Below, in pieces: positions 40,295 through 50,068 of a stretch of DNA of 64,000 bases. The number at the start of each line of letters is the position of its first letter. Positions within the stretch are counted from its first letter, which is position 1. A program made the position numbers and the translations under genes. The notes beneath the pieces are model-generated. The model was given only the letters and a program-made list of their open reading frames with translations, made no database searches and was not told the DNA's origin. Origin of the DNA: Arthrobacter sp. OVS8 (GTDB lineage Bacteria; Actinomycetota; Actinomycetes; Actinomycetales; Micrococcaceae); the NCBI GenBank assembly GCA_028370155.1, contig CP116670.1:1302001-1366000 (forward strand). Direction: 5' to 3'.

Positions 40295-40513
40295 TCAGCG
40301 GGGTTTGACGTCGCGGCCAAGCCGCCGCTCCGGCGGGACGTCCTGGACATCGCACAGCGCCAGCCACACCTGCCGGGGCGGCACCCCTGCCCCCAGGGCC
40401 TGATCGGCGGTCCGTCCGCCGACTCCCGCCAGGACCAGAGAGCTGCTGAGGACGCGGGAGTAGCCCGCCCCGAATTCGTCGTCCATAAGGCGCCAAAAGT
40501 CACTGATTCGCAC
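40295..40513 (-). CDS. DUF3046 domain-containing protein
   Basis: 72 residues: VRISDFWRLMDDEFGAGYSR and a later GGRTADQAL...PRQVWLALCD are the family signature. The start is GTG 40513 with AAGG upstream. DUF3046 genes normally lie just upstream of recA in actinobacteria, as here. No function is known. The gene is divergent from the marR gene with 35 bases between. Confidence 0.88.
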   Translation of the reverse strand: MRISDFWRLMDDEFGAGYSRVLSSSLVLAGVGGRTADQALGAGVPPRQVWLALCDVQDVPPERRLGRDVKPR

Positions 40514-40548
40514 CCTTAGAGTCTCTCACGATGCGGGAGGACTCTAGA

Positions 40549-41067
40549 ATGGTTGCCATGAGCAACTCAGCCGTTGGCCCTGGGATCCCCGGCGGCACTG
40601 ACGATTCCACCGAAGCGGCCCTGACCGCCGTCGAGCACCAGTTGAGCTTGCTCTGGCGCCGCGCCCGCTCCATCTCCCATCACCTCTCCCGCCAGGTCCA
40701 CCCGGACATGGAACCGGCGGCCTACGGGCTGCTGTCCGTGATCCGCCGGCAGGGCGCCATCCGGCTGACCGAACTCGCGTCCAGCATCGGCGTCGGGAAG
40801 CCCTCGGTGAGCCGGCAGATCGCCTTCCTGGAACGCCTCGGCCTGGTGGCCAAGGAAGCCGACCCGCTCGATGGCCGCGCGCAGATGATCCGCCTGACCG
40901 CTATGGGCGAGGAGAAGATGCACGAGGTGCAGGACGCCCGGCGCGAAGTGTTCCGCGAACGGCTGGGCGAGTGGCCGCCCGAGGAATTGCAGACACTGGC
41001 CCGCTATATTGCCAAGCTCAACGCCACCTACGAGCGGGACGGGTTCCCCAGGGACGAACCGCAGTAG
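40549..41067 (+). CDS. MarR family transcriptional regulator
   Basis: 172 residues. The winged HTH is LTELASSIGVGKPSVSRQIAFLE with the wing VAKEADPLDGRAQMIRLTAMG. The start ATG 40549 is chosen for GGGAGG eight bases upstream; ATG 40558 is an alternative. The ligand and targets are unknown, and no efflux gene is adjacent. A strong terminator follows. Confidence 0.88.
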   Translation: MVAMSNSAVGPGIPGGTDDSTEAALTAVEHQLSLLWRRARSISHHLSRQVHPDMEPAAYGLLSVIRRQGAIRLTELASSIGVGKPSVSRQIAFLERLGLVAKEADPLDGRAQMIRLTAMGEEKMHEVQDARREVFRERLGEWPPEELQTLARYIAKLNATYERDGFPRDEPQ

Positions 41068-41096
41068 CCCTTCGGCCCTGGCGCGGCCGGGCACGC

Positions 41097-41125
41097 AAAA
41101 ACCCCGGCACACCGCCGGGGTTTTT
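41097..41125. terminator. bidirectional terminator between marR and clgR
   Basis: AAAAA-CCCCGGC-ACACC-GCCGGGG-TTTTT: a 7-base GC stem flanked by A and T runs, so it works for both convergent genes. Confidence 0.92.
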
Positions 41126-41146
41126 GTCGAGTAGTGGGTGCCGGAG

Positions 41147-41599
41147 CTAGCGCGCCCCGGAAAGAAGGCCCTTGGCCAACTCTTCGTTGAGGTCCGTGTT
41201 GAGTTCACGGTCCAGGTCACGGCCGTAGCGCTGAGCAAACTCCTGCGGGACGGTGTCCGGAACGGCAACACCTTCGGCGACGGCGACTCGGTCGCTGACT
41301 TCGCGGAGCATGCTGGAGAGCGGAACATCGAGGGCCGAGCAGATCGAGGAGAGGAGCTCCGAGGAAGCTTCCTTCTGGCCGCGCTCCACTTCACTCAGGT
41401 AGCCCAAGGAGACGCGGGCACTGTGCGAGACTTCGCGGAGGGTACGGCCTTGGCGTTGGCGGACATCGCGCAGTACATCACCGATTTCGTGACGAAGTAC
41501 AACCATCTTGCGCTCCTTCTGTTCGCTCTTAGCCTGATCGGCGAGGCCCACATCCTTCCAGCGGACAACGCCGTTAACGGATACGGGCTGCTTTACCAT
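41147..41599 (-). CDS. clgR: ClgR-type XRE family transcriptional regulator
   Basis: The DNA-binding HTH is [20 protein letters not shown] followed by [20 protein letters not shown], typical of ClgR, the activator of clp protease genes in actinobacteria. Two starts are possible. ATG 41599 gives 150 residues including a 31-residue leader ([18 protein letters not shown]). ATG 41506 gives 119 residues and has AAGGAGCG upstream. The long form is listed because its extra part looks coding. It follows cinA, with which it shares the ftsK-pgsA-cinA-clgR order. A TAGGAT at 41672-41667 may be its -10. Confidence 0.87.
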   Translation of the reverse strand: MVKQPVSVNGVVRWKDVGLADQAKSEQKERKMVVLRHEIGDVLRDVRQRQGRTLREVSHSARVSLGYLSEVERGQKEASSELLSSICSALDVPLSSMLREVSDRVAVAEGVAVPDTVPQEFAQRYGRDLDRELNTDLNEELAKGLLSGAR

Positions 41600-41739
41600 C
41601 TGTATCGCCTTGCTCCCTCTTGGTGTCGAGCCCGCCGGTCAAAGCGGACACTGATGATGCTTTCATCCTAGGCGCCTCCCTTATTCGGAAGCGACACAAT
41701 GTAACAACTATTAGGAATCGGTTTTTGTTCCCGGCTACT

Positions 41740-42252
41740 TTACGCCCGGTAGCTTACGGATGCCAGAGCTTCCAGCAGTCGTTCCAGGGCCGCCGCGCAG
41801 GCCTGGCCGCGGATTTCGGGCCGGTTGCCCTCGAAGCTGTACACGAACGACGTCGCGCCCGCTGCGGTAGCGACACCGATGTAGACCGAGCCCACGTCCT
41901 TGCCGCCGTGCGGCTCGGGTCCGGCGACGCCGGTCGTGGAGACGCCGACGTCGGCGGCGCAGACCCGGCGGGCGCCCTCGGCCATAGCCTCGGCGACGCG
42001 CCCGTCGACGGCGCCGACGCTGTCCAGCAGGTCACGGGACACCCCCAGCACATCGGCCTTGACAGTGTTCTGGTAGGACACAACACCGCCCTGGAGCATC
42101 CCGGAGGCGCCGGGCGTGTCTGCCAACACGGCGGCGACCATGCCGGCGGTCAGCGATTCGGCGGTTGCCACGGTCAGGCCGCGGCGGATCGCTTCGGTGA
42201 CTGCCTCTTCGGCCAGGTGATGCAGGTTGATTGTGCGGTGCGGATTGCTCAT
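41740..42252 (-). CDS. cinA: CinA family protein (nicotinamide-nucleotide amidase domain only)
   Basis: 170 residues covering the C-terminal CinA amidase domain. TVATAESLTAGMVAAVLADT holds the catalytic Ser, and GVSTTGVAGPEPHGGKDVGSV the conserved loop. The N-terminal MoCF-like domain of full-length CinA is absent, as in many actinobacteria. The start ATG 42252 overlaps the pgsA stop by four bases (ATGA). Confidence 0.92.
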   Translation of the reverse strand: MSNPHRTINLHHLAEEAVTEAIRRGLTVATAESLTAGMVAAVLADTPGASGMLQGGVVSYQNTVKADVLGVSRDLLDSVGAVDGRVAEAMAEGARRVCAADVGVSTTGVAGPEPHGGKDVGSVYIGVATAAGATSFVYSFEGNRPEIRGQACAAALERLLEALASVSYRA

Positions 42253-42890
42253 GACTTGCCCTCCTGGATCTTCTGTTGCTGTGCCCGGATGCCGCTGGCG
42301 CGCAGCTTGAGGGCCTCGACGACGTATTCGCCGCCGGTCCAGACCGTGATAGCGAGGGCCACCATCATGACCGCGAAGGCCACAAACCCGAGCCACGGCG
42401 CGATCGAGGCCAGCGGGAGCACGTACAGGAAGATGGCCACCGTCTGGATGACGGTCTTGAGTTTCCCGCCGCGCGACGCCGGGATCACGCCGTAGCGGAT
42501 AACGAAGAAGCGCAGGGCGGTGACGCCCCATTCGCGGACCAGGATCAGGATGGTGACCCACCAGGGCAGCTCCCCCAACAGCGAGAGCATCACCAGGGCC
42601 GAACCGATCAGCAGTTTGTCGGCGATGGGGTCGGCGATTTTGCCGAAGTCCGTGACGAGGCCGCGGCTGCGGGCGATGTCGCCGTCGAGCTTGTCCGTGT
42701 AAATTGCGACGGCGAAGGTCGCCGCGGCAATCCAGCGCCAGACGCCGTTCTGGGCGACCAGTCCCGGTGCGTCGAGCAGAAGGAACCAGACGAAGAAGGG
42801 CACCATCACAATCCGCAGCATCGTCAGGATGTTGGGCAGGTTCCAGATCCGGGACGCGGATCCGGCACTGTTTGCTTCGGCGCTAGTCAC
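42249..42890 (-). CDS. pgsA: CDP-diacylglycerol--glycerol-3-phosphate 3-phosphatidyltransferase
   Basis: 213 residues with about five TM helices. The CDP-alcohol phosphotransferase signature D-x2-DG-x2-AR-x8-G-x3-D-x3-D is fully present (DKLDGDIARSRG through FGKIADPIADK). It makes phosphatidylglycerophosphate at the membrane. It follows ftsK by nine bases and overlaps cinA. Confidence 0.94.
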   Translation of the reverse strand: MTSAEANSAGSASRIWNLPNILTMLRIVMVPFFVWFLLLDAPGLVAQNGVWRWIAAATFAVAIYTDKLDGDIARSRGLVTDFGKIADPIADKLLIGSALVMLSLLGELPWWVTILILVREWGVTALRFFVIRYGVIPASRGGKLKTVIQTVAIFLYVLPLASIAPWLGFVAFAVMMVALAITVWTGGEYVVEALKLRASGIRAQQQKIQEGKS

Positions 42891-42899
42891 CTTCCTAGG

Positions 42900-45852
42900 C
42901 TACCGTCCGGTGAGCGACCAGGCGTCTTCGGAGCCGTCCTCATCATCTCCCGAGCCGCCGTCAGCGCCGTCGTGATACTCGATCGCCTGTGTGCGGTTGT
43001 CCAGGTCTGCAGCGACCAGGTCCTCCGCGTAGCCGCCCTGGGCGATGTTCGCGTTGGCGTTATCACTCAGCGCGGCCGTCTGGGAATCGGCAATGGCGGG
43101 CATCTCCATGCCCTTCATGGCGGCGAGGACCGTGGCCAGGTCATCGGGTTTGACCAGGACATCGCGTGCTTTGGAGCCTTCGGAGGGGCCCACCACACCG
43201 CGGGACTCGAGCAGGTCCATCAGCCGGCCGGCTTTCGCGAAGCCGACCCGCAGCTTGCGCTGCAGCATCGACGTGGAGCCGAACTGCGTCGTGACGACCA
43301 GCTCGGTGGCCTGCAGCAGGACTTCGAGGTCGTCTCCGATGTCGTCGTCGATCTGCTTCTTCGGCGCCTCGGGGGCGACGTCGTCGCGGTAGACGGCCTT
43401 GAGCTGGCCCTTGACGTGCTCCACCACCTTGTGGATTTCCGACTCCGTGACCCAGGCGCCCTGGACACGCATGGCCTTGGAGGCGCCCATCGGCAGGAAC
43501 AGGGCGTCGCCCTGGCCGATCAGCTTCTCGGCGCCCGGCTGGTCGAGGACCACGCGGGAGTCGGTGACGGAGGAGGTCGCGAACGCCATCCGGGACGGCA
43601 CGTTGGCCTTGATCAGGCCGGTGACGACGTCGACGGAGGGCCGCTGCGTGGCGAGCACCAGGTGGATGCCGGCAGCACGGGCCAGCTGGGTGATGCGGAC
43701 GATCGAATCTTCGACGTCGCGCGGGGCCACCATCATCAGGTCGGCGAGTTCGTCGACAATCACCAGGAGGTACGGGTACGGCCGGATGACCCGCTTGGAC
43801 CCCTCGGGCGGGTGGACCTTGCCGGCGCGGACGGCCTTGTTGAAGTCGTCGATGTGCTTGAAGCCGTAGTTGGCGAGGTCGTCGTAGCGGGCGTCCATCT
43901 CGCGGACCACCCACTGGAGGGCCTCGGCGGCCTTTTTGGGATTGGTGATGATCGGGGTGATGAGGTGCGGCACACCCTCGTAGGCGGTGAGTTCCACCCG
44001 CTTGGGGTCAACCATGACCATACGGACCTCGTCGGGCGTGGCGCGCATGAGGATGGAGGTGATCATCGAGTTCACGAACGAGGACTTGCCGGCGCCGGTG
44101 GCTCCCGCGACAAGGAGGTGCGGCATTTTGGCGAGGTTGGCGACGACGTACCCGCCCTCGACGTCCTTGCCGACTCCCATGACCATCGGGTGGTCGGTGC
44201 GCCGGGCGTTCTGGCTGCGCAGCACGTCGCCCAGGGACACGGTCTCGCGGTCCGTGTTGGGGATCTCGATGCCGATGGCCGACTTGCCCGGGATGGGGCT
44301 CAGGATACGCACGTCCGAGCTGGCGACGGCGTAGGAGATGTTCTTGGACAGCGCGGTGACGCGCTCCACCTTGGTGCCCGGGGAGAGTTCGATCTCGTAG
44401 CGGGTGACGGTGGGGCCGCGGCTGAAGCCGGTGACCTGGGCGTCCACGTTGAACTGGTTCAGCGTTTCGGTCAGCGACGCGACGATCGCGTCGTTGGCCT
44501 CGGTGCGTTCCTTCGGGATGGAGCCCGGGGTCAGGACGTCCGACGCCGGGAGCGTGTACGTCACGTCGCCGGCGAGCGAAAGCTGTTCGGTGCGCTGCGG
44601 GATCGGCGTGGGTAGCGGCGCCGGGGCCACGGGATTGGAGGGACCTTCGCGGCGGCCGCGACGGCGGCAGACGCCGGCGCGGGGCGGCCGCATTAAGTGA
44701 CCCGGCGGCGACCATCGCCGGGGTGACGAGCGGGATCGCCTCGGTGGCGTTCTCCCCTGCCGCCGCGCTGCCGAGGCCCTGGGCTGCCTTGATCTTTTCG
44801 ACGGCGATTTCGGCCTGGGTGGGACGGCGCACCCCGGGGGCGACCGGTTTGGCGGCGGACTTGGAGCTGCTGCCGCCACCGGCGGCCCGCGCGGCCTCCG
44901 CTTCCTCGTCGGCAATGAGTGCGCGTTCGAAGGCCTCGTCGCCGACGTAGCCTTCGAGCCCGGCTTCGTCGTCCTGGTCCTTGCCGAAGAGGCGGCGGCG
45001 CTTTTTCTTCGCCGGGGCCGGAGCGTCGTTTTCGTAGAGGTAGCTGCGGTCGTGCCCGTCGCCGTCGTGGTCGTCGCCGTACTGGTCCTGCAGGTCGATG
45101 CCCATGAGGTGTTCGTAGGCGCCGCGCAGCCGGCCGGGGATCGCTCCGAAGGGCGTGGCGGTGACGATCAGCAGGGACGTAAAGGCGAGCAGGCCGTAGA
45201 CGGCCAGCGGGACGGCGGAATGGATGGCGGCCAGCGGGGCGGCGGCCAGGTAGCCGAGCATGCCGCCGGCACGGCGCAGCCCGTCGAACCCGTCGGCGAC
45301 GGTCGGTTCCCCGCCGATGACGTGGGCGAGGCCGGAGCCGGCGAAAGCCATGATCAGGAACCCGATGCCGATCCGGTTGTTGCCGCGGCCGTCGACGGGC
45401 TGGCGGAACAGCCGGAAGGCGCAGACGAACAGCATCAGCGGCAGCAGCAGCGCCATCCAGCCGAAGGTGCCGTTGACGATGCCGTAGACCATGTCCGGGA
45501 ACCAGCCCTGGAATCCCCACCAGGCGAAGGTGGCGACGAACACGCCGAGGGCAAGGTTGAACAGGGCTGCGCCGTCGCGGCGGTCTTCGGGCGCGAGGTC
45601 GCTGACGTCGTAGCCGATTCGGCGGATGCCCGCCCCGACGACGTGGGCGACGCCCAGCCAGGCGCCGGCCACAACCCGGACCAGCCAGGGCTGCTTGGGC
45701 TCGACGGCGGCCAGCTGGCGGGTGCGCGCGGTGCCCGTTGTTCCGGAGGACTTGGTGGTTTTGGATGCAGCCGGGCGGGAGCCCCGGGCCGCAGAGCTGC
45801 CTGATTTACCGCTGGAGTTTCCTCTTGGCGCGGAGGAGGTACGTGTCGCCAT
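42900..45852 (-). CDS. ftsK: DNA translocase FtsK (frameshifted)
   Basis: About 984 residues. A basic N-terminus is followed by four TM helices ([20 protein letters not shown] onward) and a charged linker. The motor domain has Walker [15 protein letters not shown] and Walker [14 protein letters not shown]. The C-terminal gamma winged helix ([20 protein letters not shown]) reads KOPS-type sites. Two bases are missing around 44640-44690, in the Ala/Pro linker. The start is ATG 45852. It moves and resolves chromosome ends at division. Confidence 0.95.
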
Positions 45853-45935
45853 ACCCGCTACGGTACCCGACTCCGGGCCGAATTCCGCGGATTTCCGGGC
45901 CTCCGCGGGGATCATGTTGCCGGCCGCAGACGCAA

Positions 45936-45991
45936 AACGGCCCTCCCGGTCCGCCGCAAGCGCGAGGCTGCGGCAGGCCGGGAGGGCCGTT
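45936..45991 (-). terminator. terminator between rnj and ftsK
   Basis: A 14-base outer stem (45937-45950 region against 45978-45991) encloses a second GCCGCA/TGCGGC stem. It lies just after the rnj stop and before ftsK. Confidence 0.82.
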
Positions 45992-46038
45992 GTGGCGCGT
46001 CGGGAGGCGTTTGGCCACCAGCGCGTGGGATCCGGGAC

Positions 46039-47730
46039 TTAAGCCTCCAGGACCACCGGGATGATCATGGGCTTGCGGCGGAGTTTGCGGTTGACCCAGG
46101 TGCCCACAACGCGGCGGACAACCTGCTGCAGCTGGTGTGTGGTGTGGTCCGTGCGGTTGAGCACGGCCTCTTCCAGGGCGGCATTGATCTTGGGGATGAT
46201 CTCGTCGAAGACGGAGTCGTCCTCTGCCACGCCGCGGGCGTGGATCTCGGGGCCGGAAACTACCTTGCCGGTGGCGCGGTGGATCACGGTGATGATGGAG
46301 ATGAAGCCTTCGTCGCCGAGGGTCTGGCGGTCCTTCAGGTCCGCTTCGGTGACTTCGCCGACGCTGGAGCCGTCGACGTAGACAAAGCCGACCTCCACCT
46401 GGCCGACGATGTCGGCCTGGTGGTCACGAAGGTCGATGACCGTGCCGTTGTCCGCGAGCAGGATGCTCTCTTCGGGGACGCCGGAGTCCAGGGCGATCTT
46501 GCCGTTGGCGATCAGGTGGCGGGTTTCTCCGTGCACCGGCATCGCGTTGAGCGGCTCCAGGATGTTGTAGCAGTACAGCAGTTCGCCGGCGGCGGCGTGG
46601 CCGGAGACGTGCACCTTGGCGTTGCCCTTGTGGATGACGTCAGCGCCGAGCTTGAGCAGGCCGTTGATGATGCGGAACACGGCGTTCTCGTTGCCCGGGA
46701 TCAGGCTGGAGGCGAGGATGACGGTGTCGCCCGGTCCGACGACGACGCGGTGGTCGCCGTTGGCCATGCGGGACAGGGCCGCCATCGGCTCCCCCTGGGA
46801 ACCGGTGGACATCAGGACCACGCGGTTGTCCGGCAGGTTGTCGATGTTCTTGATGTCGACGAGGATGCCCGCAGGCACGTCAAGGTAGCCGAGCTTTTCC
46901 GCGATGGCCATGTTGCGGACCATCGAGCGGCCGACGAAGGCCACCTTGCGGTTGTGGTTGGCGGCGGCGTCGAGGACCTGCTGGACGCGGTGCACGTGCG
47001 AGGAGAAGGACGCGACGATCAGGCGCTTGGAGGCCTGGCCGAAGAGCCGGTCCAGGGTGGGTCCGATCTCCTTCTCGGCGGTGGTGAAGCCCGGCACGTC
47101 GGCGTTTGTGGAGTCCGACATAAACAGGTCAACGCCCTCTTCGCCCAGCTTGGAGAAGTGGCGGAGGTCGGTGATCCGGCCGTCCAGCGGCAACTGGTCC
47201 ATCTTGAAGTCGCCGGTGTGCAGAACCGTGCCGCCGGAGGTGCGGAGGAACACGGCGAGGGCGTCGGGGATGGAGTGGTTGACAGCCACGAATTCGCATT
47301 CGAACGGACCGAACTTCTGCACCTGTCCCTCGGTGACAGTCTGGGTGACCGGCTTGATCCGGTGTTCCTGCAGCTTCGCCTCGATGAGGGCCAGCGTCAG
47401 CCGGGAGCCCACCAGGGGAATGTCGGCGCGCAGGCGCAGCAGGTACGGAACGGCACCGATGTGGTCCTCGTGGCCGTGGGTCAGGACGACGGCGACGATG
47501 TCATCCATGCGGTTCTCGATGTAGGAGAAATCGGGCAGGATCAGGTCCACGCCGGGCTGGGTCTCTTCAGGGAAGAGGACGCCGCAGTCGACGATGAGTA
47601 GCTTGCCGTCGATTTCGAAGACGGTCATGTTGCGGCCGATCTCCCCGAGGCCGCCGAGCGGAACGATCCGCAGGGTGTCCTTGAGCAGTTTCGGCGGCGT
47701 GACAAGGCCGGGAAGGGCGGTTTGGGTCAT
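46039..47730 (-). CDS. rnj: ribonuclease J
   Basis: 563 residues, intact. The metallo-beta-lactamase motif is VVLTHGHEDHIGAVPYLL, HTGDFKMDQLPLDGR holds further metal ligands, and the beta-CASP part includes SFSSHVHRVQQ and SGHAAAGEL. It carries 5'-3' exo- and endonuclease activity in mRNA and rRNA processing. It lies 61 bases after dapA, the usual actinobacterial pair. Confidence 0.96.
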   Translation of the reverse strand: MTQTALPGLVTPPKLLKDTLRIVPLGGLGEIGRNMTVFEIDGKLLIVDCGVLFPEETQPGVDLILPDFSYIENRMDDIVAVVLTHGHEDHIGAVPYLLRLRADIPLVGSRLTLALIEAKLQEHRIKPVTQTVTEGQVQKFGPFECEFVAVNHSIPDALAVFLRTSGGTVLHTGDFKMDQLPLDGRITDLRHFSKLGEEGVDLFMSDSTNADVPGFTTAEKEIGPTLDRLFGQASKRLIVASFSSHVHRVQQVLDAAANHNRKVAFVGRSMVRNMAIAEKLGYLDVPAGILVDIKNIDNLPDNRVVLMSTGSQGEPMAALSRMANGDHRVVVGPGDTVILASSLIPGNENAVFRIINGLLKLGADVIHKGNAKVHVSGHAAAGELLYCYNILEPLNAMPVHGETRHLIANGKIALDSGVPEESILLADNGTVIDLRDHQADIVGQVEVGFVYVDGSSVGEVTEADLKDRQTLGDEGFISIITVIHRATGKVVSGPEIHARGVAEDDSVFDEIIPKINAALEEAVLNRTDHTTHQLQQVVRRVVGTWVNRKLRRKPMIIPVVLEA

Positions 47731-47791
47731 AATGCACTACTTTCCAGGCGGTTGCCGGCCTGGCCTTTACTCATCAGGATCAAACACCCGA

Positions 47792-48700
47792 TCAGGAAAA
47801 GACCATTCCGGCTTCCGCCAAGTCCTCGCGGATGGTTTCGATCTCGGCTTCGTCCGGCTCCACGAGGGGCAAACGGACAACCGAGTTGGGCAGGACTCCC
47901 TGCCACTTAAGAACTTGCTTCGCAGCAACAGCACCCTGGATATGGGTCATCACTGCACGGACCACGGGGTCCAGTTCGAAATGTATGGTGCGGGCGGTGG
48001 CGAAGTCGCCCGCAAGTGCGGCATCAATCATGGCGCGGAACTGCCGCGTCGCGACGTGCGCGGAGACGCTCACGAGTCCGGCGGCGCCGGCTGCCATCCA
48101 CGGGAGGGTCAGTCCGTCGTCGCCGGAGTAGACATCCAGGTCGGTGTTGGCGAGGACCCGGGTCACAGCAGCGAAGTCGGCCTTGGCGTCCTTGAGCGCG
48201 ACAATGTTCCGGTGCTCCGCGAGGCGGATCATGGTTTCGGGCAGGATCGGGACGCAGGCGCGGCCGGGGATGTCGTAGACCATCACGGGAAGATCGGCGG
48301 CGTCGGCGACGGCTTCAATGTGGGCCTGGATCCCGGCCTGGCTGGGCTTGTTGTAATACGGGGTGACGATCAGCTGGCCGTGGGCCCCGGCTTTGGCGGC
48401 CCGCTTGGCCATCTCGATCGAGTGCGAGGTGTGGTTGGTGCCGGTTCCGGCGATCACCTTGGCGCGGTCCCCCACTGCTTCCACAACGACGCGGAAGAGC
48501 TTTTCCTTCTCATCGTCTTCGAGCGTGGAGGTTTCTCCGGTTGTGCCGGAAATCACGAGGGCGTCATGGCCGTCGTCGACGAGTTTGTTGGCCAGCTCCG
48601 CGTTCTGCTGGTAATCGACCTCACCGTCGGACGTGAAAGGCGTGACCATGGCGGTCACGAGGGATCCGAACGTGAAAGAGCGAGTGCGAGAGTCAGCCAT
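47792..48700 (-). CDS. dapA: 4-hydroxy-tetrahydrodipicolinate synthase
   Basis: 302 residues, intact. LVTAMVTPFTSDGEVD, VISGTTGETSTL and the VYDIPGRACVPI strand with its tyrosine are landmarks. The Schiff-base lysine is in IVALKDAKAD. It condenses pyruvate with aspartate semialdehyde, the first step of the DAP/lysine branch. dapF and dapB are also in this window. Confidence 0.96.
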   Translation of the reverse strand: MADSRTRSFTFGSLVTAMVTPFTSDGEVDYQQNAELANKLVDDGHDALVISGTTGETSTLEDDEKEKLFRVVVEAVGDRAKVIAGTGTNHTSHSIEMAKRAAKAGAHGQLIVTPYYNKPSQAGIQAHIEAVADAADLPVMVYDIPGRACVPILPETMIRLAEHRNIVALKDAKADFAAVTRVLANTDLDVYSGDDGLTLPWMAAGAAGLVSVSAHVATRQFRAMIDAALAGDFATARTIHFELDPVVRAVMTHIQGAVAAKQVLKWQGVLPNSVVRLPLVEPDEAEIETIREDLAEAGMVFS

Positions 48701-48817
48701 ATGAAAAACGTTACCCTGTCCCCGGCGTGATCGGACAATGACGGCGACGTGATGAAGATCAACCCCGGACCGGAACCTCAGCCGGAGTCCGGCCGGCCGA
48801 GTGCGGGCCCGGGCAAC

Positions 48818-49578
48818 TCATGCCTCGCGTTCGTCGGCGTATCGCTCAAGGACGTCGTGCTGCAGGGCCGCGGTCAGCACCTCGGTCCCCGTCCCGGCGG
48901 CCCGCCGGATCACGCGCCCGTCGGGTCCCCAAAAACCGCTCCCGCCGGCCGAGGGGCCGAGTTCGGTGGTGCCGCCGAGGTTGGCCAGCACTCCGTACAT
49001 CCGGTTGTCCATGGCGCGCGCGCCGAGGTGCAGGGCAAGCCGGTGTTCCTCACCGGCGGTGTACAGGGCCGAGACGGCATAGATGTCGGCACCTGCCTCC
49101 GCGCCCTCGCCGGCGTGTTCCGGGCGGGAGGCGTCCCGGCAGATGGCCAGGGCAATCTTCCAGCCGTCGACGTCCAGGATGACCGTGCGGTCCCCGGGCC
49201 GGAAGGCGTGCCGTTCCGCGCCGTGGAGCCAGACTTTGAAGCAGGACTGCAGCTCTCCGGTCGGGTGCAGGGCGAGCGAGGCCAGGCGGGGTGTGCCGTC
49301 AGCTTCACGGAACGGGGCCCCAACGACCGCGGTGATCCCGGTCCGCCGGCAGATTTCGCGCAGGCCGTCGAGCCGGGGTCCGCCGCACTCACCCACTGCT
49401 CCGGGTCCGCCAGCGCTTCCAGGCCGTAGCCGGTCAGGGAGAGCTCAGGGAACACCACCAGCCGGGCGCCGTGGCCGTTCGCGTCCTCGATGAGGCGGAC
49501 GTGCTCCAGGACGTTGGCGGGAATGCCGCCGTCGAGGGCCGTGTACTGGATGGCGGAAAGCGTCAGCGCGGTGGTCAC
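48818..49578 (-). CDS. carbon-nitrogen hydrolase (nitrilase superfamily, frameshifted)
   Basis: About 253 residues. The Glu-Lys-Cys triad is visible: Glu in VVFPELSLTGYGL, Lys in QSCFKVWLHG, Cys in IALAICRDASRPEH. One base is missing near 49395. The start is ATG at 49578. The substrate is not readable; an amidase is likely. Confidence 0.86.
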
Positions 49579-49598
49579 CCTGCCATCCTAGGCGCGGC

Positions 49599-49952
49599 CT
49601 ACGCGGCACCGCCGCAGGGTGCGGCTCCACCGGAGGGCGCGGCACAGTAACGGCTCACCGCATCCTCCCGAAGGCCTTCTGCCCACGCTGCGAGCCGCTG
49701 GGCCGCCCGCACATAGTGGAACAGTTCGCCGGGAGTGAGCGCGTCGAGTTCGGTCTCGGCCAGCCGGCGGGCAAGTTCGGCGCCAGGCACCTGCGCCGAC
49801 AGGACGGTCCCCTCTTCCTGCCACTGGACGTCCTCCGCCGGCTCGCCGGCGACAAGCTGCCGGAAGAGGAAGTCCACGACGCCGGGACTCATTGCCTTGA
49901 GCACGCCGGGAATTGCGTCCGGCGGGAAGGCGGGTTCTGGTGGGTTATTCAT
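49599..49952 (-). CDS. short DUF222-like protein under SOS control
   Basis: 117 residues. The segment ALTPGELFHYVRAAQRLAAW with AEGLREDAVSRYC resembles the helix that opens DUF222/13E12 HNH-endonuclease proteins. No HNH region follows; the ORF stops after a Gly/Ala tail. The start ATG 49952 lies six bases after a -10 (TACTAT) and no ribosome-binding site is present, so the mRNA should be leaderless. A near-perfect LexA box fills the promoter spacer. Several mycobacterial 13E12 genes are LexA-regulated, which supports the family guess. It could be a remnant or a functional short form. Confidence 0.6.
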   Translation of the reverse strand: MNNPPEPAFPPDAIPGVLKAMSPGVVDFLFRQLVAGEPAEDVQWQEEGTVLSAQVPGAELARRLAETELDALTPGELFHYVRAAQRLAAWAEGLREDAVSRYCAAPSGGAAPCGGAA

Positions 49953-49958
49953 GACGAC

Positions 49959-49987
49959 ATAGTATTCGAACGTATATTCGAATACAA
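49959..49987 (-). promoter_or_regulatory. SOS promoter of the DUF222-like gene, with LexA box in the spacer
   Basis: Reading the minus strand, TTGTAT (49987-49982) and TACTAT (49964-49959) are 17 bases apart. The spacer is a LexA box; on the plus strand it reads TCGAAC-GTAT-ATTCGA at 49966-49981. The ATG follows the -10 by six bases. Confidence 0.8.
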
Positions 49988-50068
49988 CACCCTGTGCAGC
50001 TTCTGTGAACACGCGCGGATCCGCCCCTGGCCGCAGACCACCGGCGCGTCTCATGAGACGATCGGACC

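Noticed and set aside
42276..44615. 779-codon open frame antisense to ftsK
   Set aside because: A typical GC-skew shadow of a conserved gene, with no start signal or recognisable domain.
46135..47601. 488-codon open frame antisense to rnj
   Set aside because: A shadow of an intact conserved gene; its composition mirrors the codon bias of the sense strand.
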